A stretch of 18,262 bases of DNA from Fidelibacterota bacterium. Lineage in GTDB: Bacteria; Fidelibacterota; UBA2242. Each line of letters opens with the position of its first letter. Positions within the stretch are counted from its first letter, which is position 1. Positions 6,785 through 14,446 of the stretch are shown here, piece after piece. Below the pieces are notes generated by a model. That model saw only the letters and a list, made by a program, of their open reading frames with translations, ran no database searches and was not told the origin of the DNA. The position numbers and the translations under genes are program-made. The stretch lies in contig DPVY01000057.1 in NCBI GenBank assembly GCA_003527965.1, positions 1 to 18,262 of the forward strand. Direction: 5' to 3'.

Positions 6785-9268
6785 TTACATAGAAAACTTA
6801 AGTTCGAGAGTAACGATCTTCCTGGGTAAGACTGTCAGGGATACCTGATGTTCATCTTCAATTTCCAGGGGTTCTATGACAAGCTCCTCCAGGGATAAGA
6901 CATTTACCGCTCTTAAGGGCAGATAGGTCTGGATTTTTCCCTGTATAATATTCCTGGTAGGATTGAAAAATCTTAATACGGCGTTGCTACTATTCTCCGC
7001 AAACTTTAAAGTGGAATAACATAAGTCTGCCGGTTCAATCTTTAGAAATTCTATCTGAGTTTTTTTCAGGGTTGTGGCGTTAGCCAAAATATACGGGCGA
7101 ACTTCAAATATTCTGTTGTATACATCTAACAGCAATTGGCCGCTATTTCCCCCTCCCAAATAAGGGCAAAAAGAAAGTTTATATTTTAAAATTGATGTGC
7201 CGGTTTGTTCCAAATCCGATTTTACGGCTTGTGGTTTTTTATCTAATATTGGCAAAGCAACATAAGCCCGGGGTTTTACCCGCAAATTAACGGATCGTAT
7301 TTCATTGCTTATTATGGTAAATCCGGCTACTTCGTTGCTTAAAGCGATTAGTGAATTAATTGACATGGAAAAACGGCTGGTTTTCTTTAAGATTTTCAAC
7401 AATGAGAGTTCTTCAATGCTAAAACGCGAATCCAAATATACATGATTAACATTGAAGTCCGCCGGAAAATAATAGTCAATCTTGTGATTGTCCGCTTTAT
7501 CCACAATATTCAGGTCAATATTTACGAACCTGGATAACCGGTCAAGTGACAGTCTGAGAGTGATTTTGACCCGGTTATTTTCCCGGTTTTCATGTCTAAA
7601 ATACTTATATTCTATTTTATAAGCAGCATACAGGTGATTATTCTCGATTATTTTGATTGTCGGTTGAAGTGTCCTTGAATTAATTCGTTGGCTAATATCC
7701 AATTTACCATGATGATCATAATTCGTATCCAAAAAGTATCCAACCGAGTTATAAACAGAGCCCGTTTCTTTAGAATAGACATCAAAAGTACCGTTAACAT
7801 TTATGGATACTTTTATGAAATTATTTTCGAGACAGTTTGTTGAAGTACTGATGTTTTTGCGTTTGGGCGAAAGCGCTCTGAGAGCAGGTTTGACCCGGTA
7901 AATCTTATATCCCATTGCCGGAATATTTGTCAATTCCAGAAAGCAGTGGTACCGCTTTTTGGGGGACTCATCCTGATGTTCAAATACCGGCGTAATATTT
8001 ATCGGGGGATCATTTATACAGGATACTTTTTGCCCGGCATGATCTTCAACGGATATATATTCGGCTGTGCTATCACCCGGCAAATCCAAATCAATCTCAA
8101 TTATTTCCGTACGACGATATGGCAAGGGGTTTACAATGGCAAAATATTGCTCATCAAATCCGGCGGGTTGCCGCAATTCTTCAAAAATCGATGCGACGGT
8201 ATCGCTATAGGATTTATTGATAGAGTTTGTGAGAGCCTGATATTCCCGGTTGATAATATTTTTCTGAGTATTATCATTTTCAGGACATCGAGAAGCGGCG
8301 TCTTGGAGCGACAATAACGACTCCCAATAGCCTTGAATTTCAGAGCCTGAAATTTCATCGCTCAGCTGGCACTGAATGACCTTCAAAGGTTCATAATAAA
8401 ATTGCAATAAATGTTCGATATGAGTGTTTTTTGCACTGATTCGAGCGCAATTATGCGTATTATAATCCCCACGAGAATCGCCTGTCGGAATCGATATTTT
8501 TTTGATAACTTTTAATTTAGAGGCAACATTTCTCTCTTTGATTTTCCAAAATAAATCCGGTAAAGCAATTAATTCCGTGCGGGTATTTTCAGATACATCC
8601 AAAATATCGACGAGTTTATTAACCTGCCCGGGATCAAATTCAGGTTCAAAATTAACTACGACTAATGCCGGAATATTCGATGCTTCAGTCGGATCAAATT
8701 TTTCTTGCGACACGCCTTTGTCCGGTACAATTAATTCCTCTCCACTCCATAGACATTTACAATAATAACATTTGACAATAGCTTTACTACCGTCTATCCC
8801 CTGCCATATAAATTCGTGAGGAAGATCGGATCTATTAATTATCGGAATAAATGCCGTATCAATATTAAATCCGTTGAAAATCTGCGGCAATTGCGAATTA
8901 TTACTACACTCCAATGAGGAGTAACCAACTTTCATTATGTCACCGACCTCGTTACAGATTTTATTACCGAGGAGTAAATTTTTTACTAACGCTTCTCCGC
9001 CTGCCAGGCAATCGTTAGGCGTCAAATACCAGGGTCCACACAGTAATTTCTTTTCTGAGATTAGGCGCCTGATCAACTTATCTGCCTGAGGATCATTGTT
9101 GATTAGCAATTTAATATATTTTGAATGGAACGTTAGATGACAGGTTATTGATTCATTGGCGCTACCCAGCGCTTCCAGCGCCTGCCTGAAATATTGCACC
9201 TGTTCATTTTCGTCTGCCCCTGCAGAAAAGCTAACAGGCATTAACAATGAAATAACGGAAATATCCAT
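6785..9268 (-). CDS. GH38 (alpha-mannosidase)-fold protein, probable pseudoenzyme
   Basis: The 827-residue protein follows glycoside hydrolase family 38 throughout. It has KLLCGPWYLTPN (74-85), GGEALVKNLLLG (90-101), VGYSS...SQLPQIFNGF (114-134) and HEFIWQGIDGS (151-161). The linker helices read ISAKNTHIEHLLQFYYEPL (277-295), and a beta-sandwich region runs from about 373 to the end, starting at QYFAIVNPLPYRR. The catalytic positions are not kept. The N-terminal HxHxD zinc strand is replaced by SLLMPVSFS (7-15). The nucleophile Asp expected after GYxP is Leu119. The late His-Asp motif is LQDAAS (321-326). A TAG four codons upstream shows that the N-terminus is not simply truncated. There is no signal peptide, so it is cytoplasmic. 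The start has AAGGG upstream and the gene has its own promoter. It follows a TIM-barrel-like gene on the same strand. A non-catalytic sugar-binding or scaffolding role is possible, but that is inference. Confidence 0.85.
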   Translation of the reverse strand: MDISVISLLMPVSFSAGADENEQVQYFRQALEALGSANESITCHLTFHSKYIKLLINNDPQADKLIRRLISEKKLLCGPWYLTPNDCLAGGEALVKNLLLGNKICNEVGDIMKVGYSSLECSNNSQLPQIFNGFNIDTAFIPIINRSDLPHEFIWQGIDGSKAIVKCYYCKCLWSGEELIVPDKGVSQEKFDPTEASNIPALVVVNFEPEFDPGQVNKLVDILDVSENTRTELIALPDLFWKIKERNVASKLKVIKKISIPTGDSRGDYNTHNCARISAKNTHIEHLLQFYYEPLKVIQCQLSDEISGSEIQGYWESLLSLQDAASRCPENDNTQKNIINREYQALTNSINKSYSDTVASIFEELRQPAGFDEQYFAIVNPLPYRRTEIIEIDLDLPGDSTAEYISVEDHAGQKVSCINDPPINITPVFEHQDESPKKRYHCFLELTNIPAMGYKIYRVKPALRALSPKRKNISTSTNCLENNFIKVSINVNGTFDVYSKETGSVYNSVGYFLDTNYDHHGKLDISQRINSRTLQPTIKIIENNHLYAAYKIEYKYFRHENRENNRVKITLRLSLDRLSRFVNIDLNIVDKADNHKIDYYFPADFNVNHVYLDSRFSIEELSLLKILKKTSRFSMSINSLIALSNEVAGFTIISNEIRSVNLRVKPRAYVALPILDKKPQAVKSDLEQTGTSILKYKLSFCPYLGGGNSGQLLLDVYNRIFEVRPYILANATTLKKTQIEFLKIEPADLCYSTLKFAENSSNAVLRFFNPTRNIIQGKIQTYLPLRAVNVLSLEELVIEPLEIEDEHQVSLTVLPRKIVTLELKFSM

Positions 9269-9342
9269 AATTTCCCTTATCTACAATTCAGTCTTATTCT
9301 AAATGATTGGTTGACAGCCCCTATCAACACATATCTTTCTAA

Positions 9343-9371
9343 AATATAATAAGGCTTAGGGTAATTTTCAA
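9343..9371 (-). promoter_or_regulatory. Predicted sigma70-type promoter for the GH38-fold gene
   Basis: On the minus strand TTGAAA (9371-9366) is followed by a 17-base spacer and TATATT (9348-9343), about 75 bases before the ATG at 9268. It lies in the 156-base gap after the TIM-barrel-like gene, so the GH38-fold gene can be transcribed separately. Confidence 0.55.
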
Positions 9372-9424
9372 TATCTAAATGTCTAATCTGTAGAATATGT
9401 GGAAATAAAATATCGGAGACCGAT

Positions 9425-10351
9425 TTATTCAGACAACCGGCGAAATATAGTACCCAGAAATTTTCCGGATAAGTTTGTCAACTTTTCAAATTCCTTTTCA
9501 TTGGTATATTCAAAACTCGGGAAAAGCCGGTTTGATCTTAGATCCAGCTGGTACTGATCAAGTAAGTCCTCAATCCAGGCAAGGTTTTTGTCCTTGATCT
9601 TGTGGTGAAGCTGTGGCGATACAAAACAGCCTTCTTCGATAAACATCTGCGGTAATTGACCCGTGGTAAAGGGCAGGTCAATCAGTGAAAGCGGCGGCAG
9701 TGCTATAATTAGTTGAGAACGACCGGCAACTTTTTCAATAACATCGGTAAGTAAATTAAACAGTACTTCGGTGCGCCATTCCAGCCATTCCGGCATCATC
9801 TGCTGAATCTGATCGCCGGTGGACACAATTTCTCCCACGACCGAACTAAATTCCGTTACACAGAAAGGACAATAACAAAAGGGGGGAATGTGACTCTGTA
9901 TATCTAATTCTTCTTTTTCCCAGTGAAATGGGAACCGAAAATGTTCAAAGTACAAATAATCGGGAACTATTTTTCCGGTTACTTTATTGATCATCTGGCG
10001 AAATGATTGCAAGCCGGCCGGATTATTTACACATATCGGGTAATAGTCAGACTCGGGAACATACGATGCTCCCAGGTTGGTGCCGGGTGGTGTGAAATTA
10101 TCATTCTGGTATAGCGCCGGATCGTTAAAGCAATTTAATATAACGCCCGTTTTCAAATTGAGTGATTTTGCCTGAGAGATCATACTTTGCAAAGGATAAT
10201 TAACCGTTTTTTCTTTTATCTTTAGCTTGGATTTTTGAGCGGATACCGGAAAAAACAAACCGTCAAAACCGGCTGATTTTATTCGTTCCAATTCCTGCCA
10301 GAACTCCATTTTTGAATATTTTCCAGGATGATATTTAATAAATAGCGCCAT
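9425..10351 (-). CDS. TIM-barrel-like protein, possibly glycoside-hydrolase-related, with CYCPFC motif
   Basis: This 308-residue protein has no signal peptide or membrane segment. It alternates short hydrophobic strands and helices as TIM barrels do: AGFDGLFFPVS (27-37), NLKTGVILNCF (65-75), VPDYLYFEHFRFPF (129-142) and SQLIIALPPL (212-221). The Cys-rich stretch FCYCPFCVTEF (158-168) after the fourth strand resembles the CFCxxCxxxF signature found in several uncharacterised glycoside-hydrolase-like barrel families. It could bind a metal or stabilise a loop. Asp131 and Glu136 lie where acidic catalytic residues of such barrels are often found, but this is only suggestive. The ribosome-binding site is weak (GGAAAAGAAAG). 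The gene sits between the tRNA terminator and the GH38-fold gene on the same strand, and the pair may serve one carbohydrate-related task. No specific activity can be assigned. Confidence 0.7.
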   Translation of the reverse strand: MALFIKYHPGKYSKMEFWQELERIKSAGFDGLFFPVSAQKSKLKIKEKTVNYPLQSMISQAKSLNLKTGVILNCFNDPALYQNDNFTPPGTNLGASYVPESDYYPICVNNPAGLQSFRQMINKVTGKIVPDYLYFEHFRFPFHWEKEELDIQSHIPPFCYCPFCVTEFSSVVGEIVSTGDQIQQMMPEWLEWRTEVLFNLLTDVIEKVAGRSQLIIALPPLSLIDLPFTTGQLPQMFIEEGCFVSPQLHHKIKDKNLAWIEDLLDQYQLDLRSNRLFPSFEYTNEKEFEKLTNLSGKFLGTIFRRLSE

Positions 10352-10458
10352 TTTGAAACATCTTTCTTTTCCAGCCTTTAAAATATTGATCTAATCGGCT
10401 CAACCGACTCAATACCTAAATTTACTTTTATCTCGTTTAAAATAAACCTTTTTTTTAG

Positions 10459-10488
10459 TAAAAAAAAAGGGAGTACGATTGCTCCCTT
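10459..10488 (-). terminator. Intrinsic terminator after tRNA-Pro
   Basis: On the minus strand AAGGGAG and CTCCCTT pair around an eight-base loop, followed directly by an uninterrupted run of T. It lies 26 bases after the 3' end of tRNA-Pro and separates that unit from the TIM-barrel-like gene. Confidence 0.85.
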
Positions 10489-10513
10489 ATTATATCGTAA
10501 ATACTTCATTTTG

Positions 10514-10588
10514 TCGGAGCGAGAGGATTTGAACCTCCGACCCCCTGAACCCCATTCAGGTGCGCTATCCGGGCTGCGCCACGCTCCG
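10514..10588 (-). tRNA. tRNA-Pro, anticodon GGG
   Basis: The 75-base gene folds as a full cloverleaf. The acceptor stem is CGGAGCG/CGCTCCG, the D-stem GCGC/GCGC, and the anticodon stem CCTGA/TCAGG with loop ATGGGGT. The T-stem is GGAGG/CCTCT with loop TTCAAAT, and the discriminator base is A. The anticodon at 10553-10551 is GGG, which reads CCC and CCU. The start GTGGCGCAGCCCGG is typical of bacterial proline tRNA. The 3' CCA is not encoded, so it must be added by a nucleotidyltransferase. No convincing promoter is visible in the 54-base gap after the MerR-type gene, so the tRNA may be read from the promoter at 11081-11109. Confidence 0.95.
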
Positions 10589-10642
10589 ATATTCAAATAA
10601 CACTGTAATTTAAGCGATTTTATTTATGAAGTCTACAAAAAG

Positions 10643-11050
10643 CTATTCGTTTTCCCAATTGGTCAATAATTCCAACATCTCTTTCAAACCGGATTTGATC
10701 ATCCGAATAGTTTCGAGAAGATCACCATCACCGGATTTTTCATTATCAAGATCATCCCAGCTATTTGTTTCACTGAATCGCTGCAAATCTTCAGGTTTGA
10801 TAGATTTTAACCTTTGTTTTGCGCCCTCAATTGTGAATTTCTTATCATAGAGCAAATGTTTAATAAATTGTATTAGTAGAATGTCTCTCTCTTTGTACGT
10901 CCGATTTCCGGCGCGGTTCTTCGACGGTGCAAGACAAGAAAATTCCGTTTCCCAATATCGCAGGACATACTGTTTCAGTCCGGTTATTTCACCAACTTCA
11001 CCAATAGAGTAATACAACTTTTTGATAGACCTTCCCATTTCACGTTTCAT
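10643..11050 (-). CDS. MerR-family transcriptional regulator
   Basis: The 135-residue protein carries a MerR-type winged helix-turn-helix at about residues 13-85: YYSIGEVGEITGL, then QYVLRYWETEF, and NRTYKERDILLIQFIKHLL. The rest is a short acidic and helical tail (EDLQRF to the end) that could form the dimer helix. There is no effector domain and no cysteine pattern of metal or redox sensors, so the signal is unknown. No clear Shine-Dalgarno precedes the ATG at 11050, and an in-frame ATG at 11038 is an alternative start. It is driven by a near-consensus promoter just upstream and followed by tRNA-Pro and a terminator, so the two may form one transcription unit. Small MerR proteins of this shape are common in FCB-group genomes; their targets are mostly unknown. 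Confidence 0.88.
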   Translation of the reverse strand: MKREMGRSIKKLYYSIGEVGEITGLKQYVLRYWETEFSCLAPSKNRAGNRTYKERDILLIQFIKHLLYDKKFTIEGAKQRLKSIKPEDLQRFSETNSWDDLDNEKSGDGDLLETIRMIKSGLKEMLELLTNWENE

Positions 11051-11080
11051 TTTACACTTTACTTAAACCATTACTTTAAA

Positions 11081-11109
11081 AGTATAAACAGAGAAATTTG
11101 ATATGTCAA
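11081..11109 (-). promoter_or_regulatory. Strong predicted sigma70 promoter for the MerR-type gene
   Basis: On the minus strand a perfect TTGACA (11109-11104) is followed by exactly 17 bases and TATACT (11086-11081), one base from consensus. It lies between the deacetylase stop and the regulator ATG. The spacing is the normal 17, not the 19-20 typical of MerR-activated promoters. Confidence 0.75.
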
Positions 11110-11122
11110 GTAAAATTTTAAG

Positions 11123-11914
11123 TTATCTTAGAGAATTTACTATAATTGTAGCGTTTGAGCAGAGATTAATTGCATTTTGTTTAAGAACCTCTTTTAATAA
11201 CGCACCGTTATTCGATAGTTTTTGTTTAATTGACTTCAAAGAGTCGGTTCTGTAAACAGCCAGCCGGAGAATGATTCCGGGTGGCAGTGGATTTTTGTAA
11301 TATTTGACCGGATAAAAACCGGCGATACCCTGATAACCTGTTTTTATAGCCAGCCTTCTAATCCGTTCATTGACATTTCCAAATGGTATTGCAAAAAATC
11401 TAACTGGTTGCCGGAAACGTTCCTGAAGTATGGTTTTTGAGCGTGACAATTCGCGAATAATCCCCTCTTCATCGAGTCCGCGTAAGGAGCAATGGGATAT
11501 GCCATGAGAATTAATTTCCCACCCCGCATCGATTAGAGATTCAATTTCTCTCTCATTAAGGTGTTCATACCGGATCCAGCCTAAATTGACATCCCAAGTA
11601 TTCTCTTTCCCAATGTAATCGGTAATAATAAAAACCGTTGCGGGCGCATTATATTTTTTCAAAATCGGCAGGGCATATTTATAGATATCCTGGTATCCGT
11701 CATCAAAGGTAATCGCTAATGTTTTGGGATTGACGGACTTACTTGCGACCAATTTTTCCAAAGTCAAAAATTGATAGCCCTGATCGGCCAGAAATTTTAT
11801 CTGTTTTTCAAACTGCTTGGGATGAATGCAGGTAATACCCAGCTCAGGTCTGGAATCGATTTTATGATAAACTAATACCCTGTTTGAATTAACCGGAAAT
11901 TTTATAAAGATAAT
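11123..11914 (-). CDS. Polysaccharide deacetylase (NodB-type), non-standard start codon
   Basis: This is a metal-dependent carbohydrate esterase family 4 protein. Numbered from codon 11914, it has TFDDGY with Asp71-Asp72, the metal-binding SHGISH (His136, His140) and FAIPFGN. The conserved N-terminal strand VLVYHKID (13-20) lies upstream of the first usual start, a TTG at 11767, so the gene must begin earlier. Between that strand and the in-frame TAA near 11935 there is no ATG, GTG or TTG. The best candidate is ATT at 11914-11912 (or ATC at 11911), with GGGAG four to seven bases upstream; this gives about 263 residues. The start would overlap the last 13 bases of the aminotransferase gene, as in translational coupling. 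An assembly indel is the alternative. No signal peptide is evident, so the substrate (peptidoglycan or another N-acetylated sugar polymer) and the location are uncertain. Confidence 0.8.
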   Translation of the reverse strand: MIFIKFPVNSNRVLVYHKIDSRPELGITCIHPKQFEKQIKFLADQGYQFLTLEKLVASKSVNPKTLAITFDDGYQDIYKYALPILKKYNAPATVFIITDYIGKENTWDVNLGWIRYEHLNEREIESLIDAGWEINSHGISHCSLRGLDEEGIIRELSRSKTILQERFRQPVRFFAIPFGNVNERIRRLAIKTGYQGIAGFYPVKYYKNPLPPGIILRLAVYRTDSLKSIKQKLSNNGALLKEVLKQNAINLCSNATIIVNSLR

Positions 11915-13182
11915 GCGACTCCCGCTCGGCGGCTTGGGTTAAAATGATATTTATCGTAAAACTTTTCGGTAAAATCACCAATTAATTTATATGCCCGAAC
12001 AAGCATGTCCTCATCGGGCAGAAAAACAATCCGAAAATGATTTGTCCCGGGTTTTTGACCAAACCCTTTCCCATAAACAACCAGAACACCGGTATCTTCA
12101 AGCAATTCAATGACATATTGCTCATCATCGACACCTTCCGGTAACTGAATTTGCGGAAAGGCGTAAAAAGCGCCGCCGGGTTTTACACAGGAAATCCCGG
12201 GAATGGCATTTAACATATCAAAAGTAATATCTCGTCGGCGCCGTATCTTATCTATCACCTCCGGTAAATGACCGTCATCACCGTCCAGAGCAGGCGCAAC
12301 CATATATTGCTGGGGATGAGGCGAGCACAATCTTGCCCGAAGAAGTTTATTGATTGCCTCCCGATAATCAACCATCATTTTTTGCGGATCATGAAAAATC
12401 GCCCAGCCCACGCGCCAACCGGGCATGATATAATTCTTACTCAGCCCACCGAAGGTCACGACCGGTACAGTCTCCGAAAGCGACGCTATTGAGATATGAC
12501 GCTGACCGTCAATCAATAATTTATCATAAATTTCGTCTGCGAACACGACGAGGTTATACTTCTCGGCAAACTGGAGAATATTTAAGATACTCTCTTTACT
12601 GTAATTTGCACCGGTAGGATTATTCGGATTAATGACAACAATGGCTTTTGTCCGGTCGTTTACCCGGCGTTCCAGCTCATCAAAATCGATCTGCCAGCCA
12701 GTTTCTTCATTTAATAAATAGGGATTTTGCTCACCGTGATAAACGGGAATCTGACCGCTATATAACGGATAACCCGGCGACGGTGTCATAATATTGTCAC
12801 CCGGATCAATTAATGCGGCAATGGCAATTGTAATGGCTTCCGAGGCGCCGCTGGAAATAATAACATCCCCGGGCGTAACATTCTTGATTCCCTTGTCCTC
12901 AACGGCATGTCGGGCAATCGCCTGACGCGCTTCCGGTATTCCCATTGAATCGCAATAAGTTGATACGTTTTTTTTAGCACCGGCATTGGATTGACGAATT
13001 TTATCGATTACTATTTGTCTTAATTCTTCCGGAGTCTCAAAATCATAAACTGGCGGATCGCCGATATTCAAATAGAGGATTTGCTTGCCTCTGGCTTCTA
13101 ATTGTTGGGCTTTGACCACAATATCACGAATTGCATAGGTAACATATTTTGTGCGTTCAGCAGGAACAATACATTTTGTCAT
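11902..13182 (-). CDS. Class I PLP-dependent aminotransferase, alanine aminotransferase (AlaA)-like
   Basis: The 426-residue enzyme belongs to fold-type I aminotransferases and most resembles AlaA-type alanine/glutamate transaminases. It has the substrate loop YLNIGDPPVYDF (37-48), the phosphate-binding SSGASEAI (110-117), and INPNNPTGAN with Asn188. FADEIYD supplies Asp216 and Tyr219. SKNYIMPGWRVGW contains the Schiff-base Lys249 and the phosphate-binding Arg257. The C-terminal NHFRIVFLP carries the carboxylate-binding Arg. All key residues are present, so it should be active in the cytoplasm, interconverting an amino acid and its 2-oxo acid. Exact substrate preference cannot be read from sequence. 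GAGGAAGCG precedes the ATG, 15 bases after the M16 peptidase stop. It is an added member of the truB-ribF-rpsO-pnp operon, and the deacetylase gene overlaps its 3' end. Confidence 0.9.
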   Translation of the reverse strand: MTKCIVPAERTKYVTYAIRDIVVKAQQLEARGKQILYLNIGDPPVYDFETPEELRQIVIDKIRQSNAGAKKNVSTYCDSMGIPEARQAIARHAVEDKGIKNVTPGDVIISSGASEAITIAIAALIDPGDNIMTPSPGYPLYSGQIPVYHGEQNPYLLNEETGWQIDFDELERRVNDRTKAIVVINPNNPTGANYSKESILNILQFAEKYNLVVFADEIYDKLLIDGQRHISIASLSETVPVVTFGGLSKNYIMPGWRVGWAIFHDPQKMMVDYREAINKLLRARLCSPHPQQYMVAPALDGDDGHLPEVIDKIRRRRDITFDMLNAIPGISCVKPGGAFYAFPQIQLPEGVDDEQYVIELLEDTGVLVVYGKGFGQKPGTNHFRIVFLPDEDMLVRAYKLIGDFTEKFYDKYHFNPSRRAGVALSL

Positions 13183-13197
13183 CGCTTCCTCACGGGT

Positions 13198-14445
13198 TTA
13201 TGTTTTTTCTATCTCAGGAATAATAATTGTTTCAATAAATTGATCGCCATCAATTAAATAGCTTGCTAAATCGGTGATATCTTTGACAGAAATCCGGTCT
13301 ATAATATTTAATAATTCTTTAATCGTCATAATCCGGTTTTCGTAAATTTCCATTTTGGCGAGACGATTATTTCGTGACTGCATGCCTTCTAAGGAAATAA
13401 CCAATCCACCTTCAAATTGCTGTTTCACTTTTTTGAGCTCTTCGTCGGGAATTGGCTCTCTGACTATTTTTTTTAGCTCGTCATACAGCATAGATCGGAT
13501 GATATCCAGCTTGCTGCTGTCAACGCCGGCATATATCCCAAACAGACCATTATTTAGAAATAAATCGGAAAACGAATAAATCGAATAGACAAATCCGTAG
13601 CGTTCCCGGATATTATGAAACAGCCGGGATGACATTCCACCGCTTAAAATGACATTTAACAAAGCCAGGGGATACCGTCTCGGATCTGACTGAGGAAAGA
13701 CCCTTCGACCGATAACAATGTGAGATTGGCTGATCGGTTTTTGATATGTCTTTTTCTTGTCAACTATTTTCGTGATCTGTGGCAATTGCCTGGAGTTTGA
13801 TCCTCTCTTTAACCCTGAAAAATATTTTTCTGCCAGGCGGACAAGTTCATCATGATGGACTCTCCCGGTCGCAACAACCAGCAGCCGATCTGAGGTATAA
13901 TTATTCTTGATAAAATCCGTCAACTGAGCGGTTGTGAACGACTGAATATTTTCCACCGTTCCCTGGATAGACCATCCGATCGGATGATCCGGGAATAATT
14001 GCTCGGTAAAATAGTCGTGGATGATATCACTGGGAGTATCTTCAATCTCCCGGATTTCTTCAATAATCACCCCTTTTTCCCGCTCCAGTTCCGCTTTATC
14101 AAATTTAGGGTTCAGGACCAGGTCGGACAATACATCGACTCCCGTGGAAAGATGTTCGCTCATCAGCCGGGCATAGTAACAGGTGACGTTTTTACCGGTG
14201 AACGCGTTTATGGAACCACCCAGGGATTCTATCTCGTTAGCAATCTGAAAAGCCGAGCGGGTCTTTGTCCCTTTGAATGCCATATGTTCAAGCAGATGGG
14301 CAATTCCGTTGGTCTCACGAGTTTCATCCTGAGACCCGGCAATTGTCCATATTCCCAAAGCAACTGAATACACCGAGTCTATATATTCTGAAATGACCCG
14401 GATTCCGTTTGACAGAACCGTCTTTTGGAACTGCTCTTCGTTCAT
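13198..14445 (-). CDS. M16-family zinc metallopeptidase (processing-peptidase-like)
   Basis: The 415-residue protein is a single-repeat M16B peptidase. The inverted zinc motif HLLEH lies at 50-54 (HxxEH: His50, Glu53, His54). The distal zinc ligand is in GVIIEEIREIED (probably Glu130), about 76 residues after the second histidine as expected. The C-terminal half carries the second, non-metal domain, including the GGMSSRLFHNIRERYGFVYS segment. Such enzymes cut short peptides or unfolded chains. There is no signal peptide, so it is cytoplasmic. The reading frame is open upstream to 14517 inside pnp. I start at 14445 because MNEEQFQKTVLSNG is the usual N-terminus and the ATG follows the pnp stop by a single base (TAATATG), which indicates translational coupling. 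Position after rpsO-pnp matches the Bacillus mlpA neighbourhood. Confidence 0.93.
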   Translation of the reverse strand: MNEEQFQKTVLSNGIRVISEYIDSVYSVALGIWTIAGSQDETRETNGIAHLLEHMAFKGTKTRSAFQIANEIESLGGSINAFTGKNVTCYYARLMSEHLSTGVDVLSDLVLNPKFDKAELEREKGVIIEEIREIEDTPSDIIHDYFTEQLFPDHPIGWSIQGTVENIQSFTTAQLTDFIKNNYTSDRLLVVATGRVHHDELVRLAEKYFSGLKRGSNSRQLPQITKIVDKKKTYQKPISQSHIVIGRRVFPQSDPRRYPLALLNVILSGGMSSRLFHNIRERYGFVYSIYSFSDLFLNNGLFGIYAGVDSSKLDIIRSMLYDELKKIVREPIPDEELKKVKQQFEGGLVISLEGMQSRNNRLAKMEIYENRIMTIKELLNIIDRISVKDITDLASYLIDGDQFIETIIIPEIEKT

Positions 14446-14446
14446 A

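Noticed and set aside
10352..10458. Promoter for the TIM-barrel-like gene
   Set aside because: The region has a TTGAGT-like box and AT-rich sequence but no -10 box at good spacing. The small TCGG/CCGA repeat is too short to interpret.
10378..10596. A 72-codon minus-strand open frame
   Set aside because: It runs across the tRNA-Pro gene and its terminator and has no coding features.
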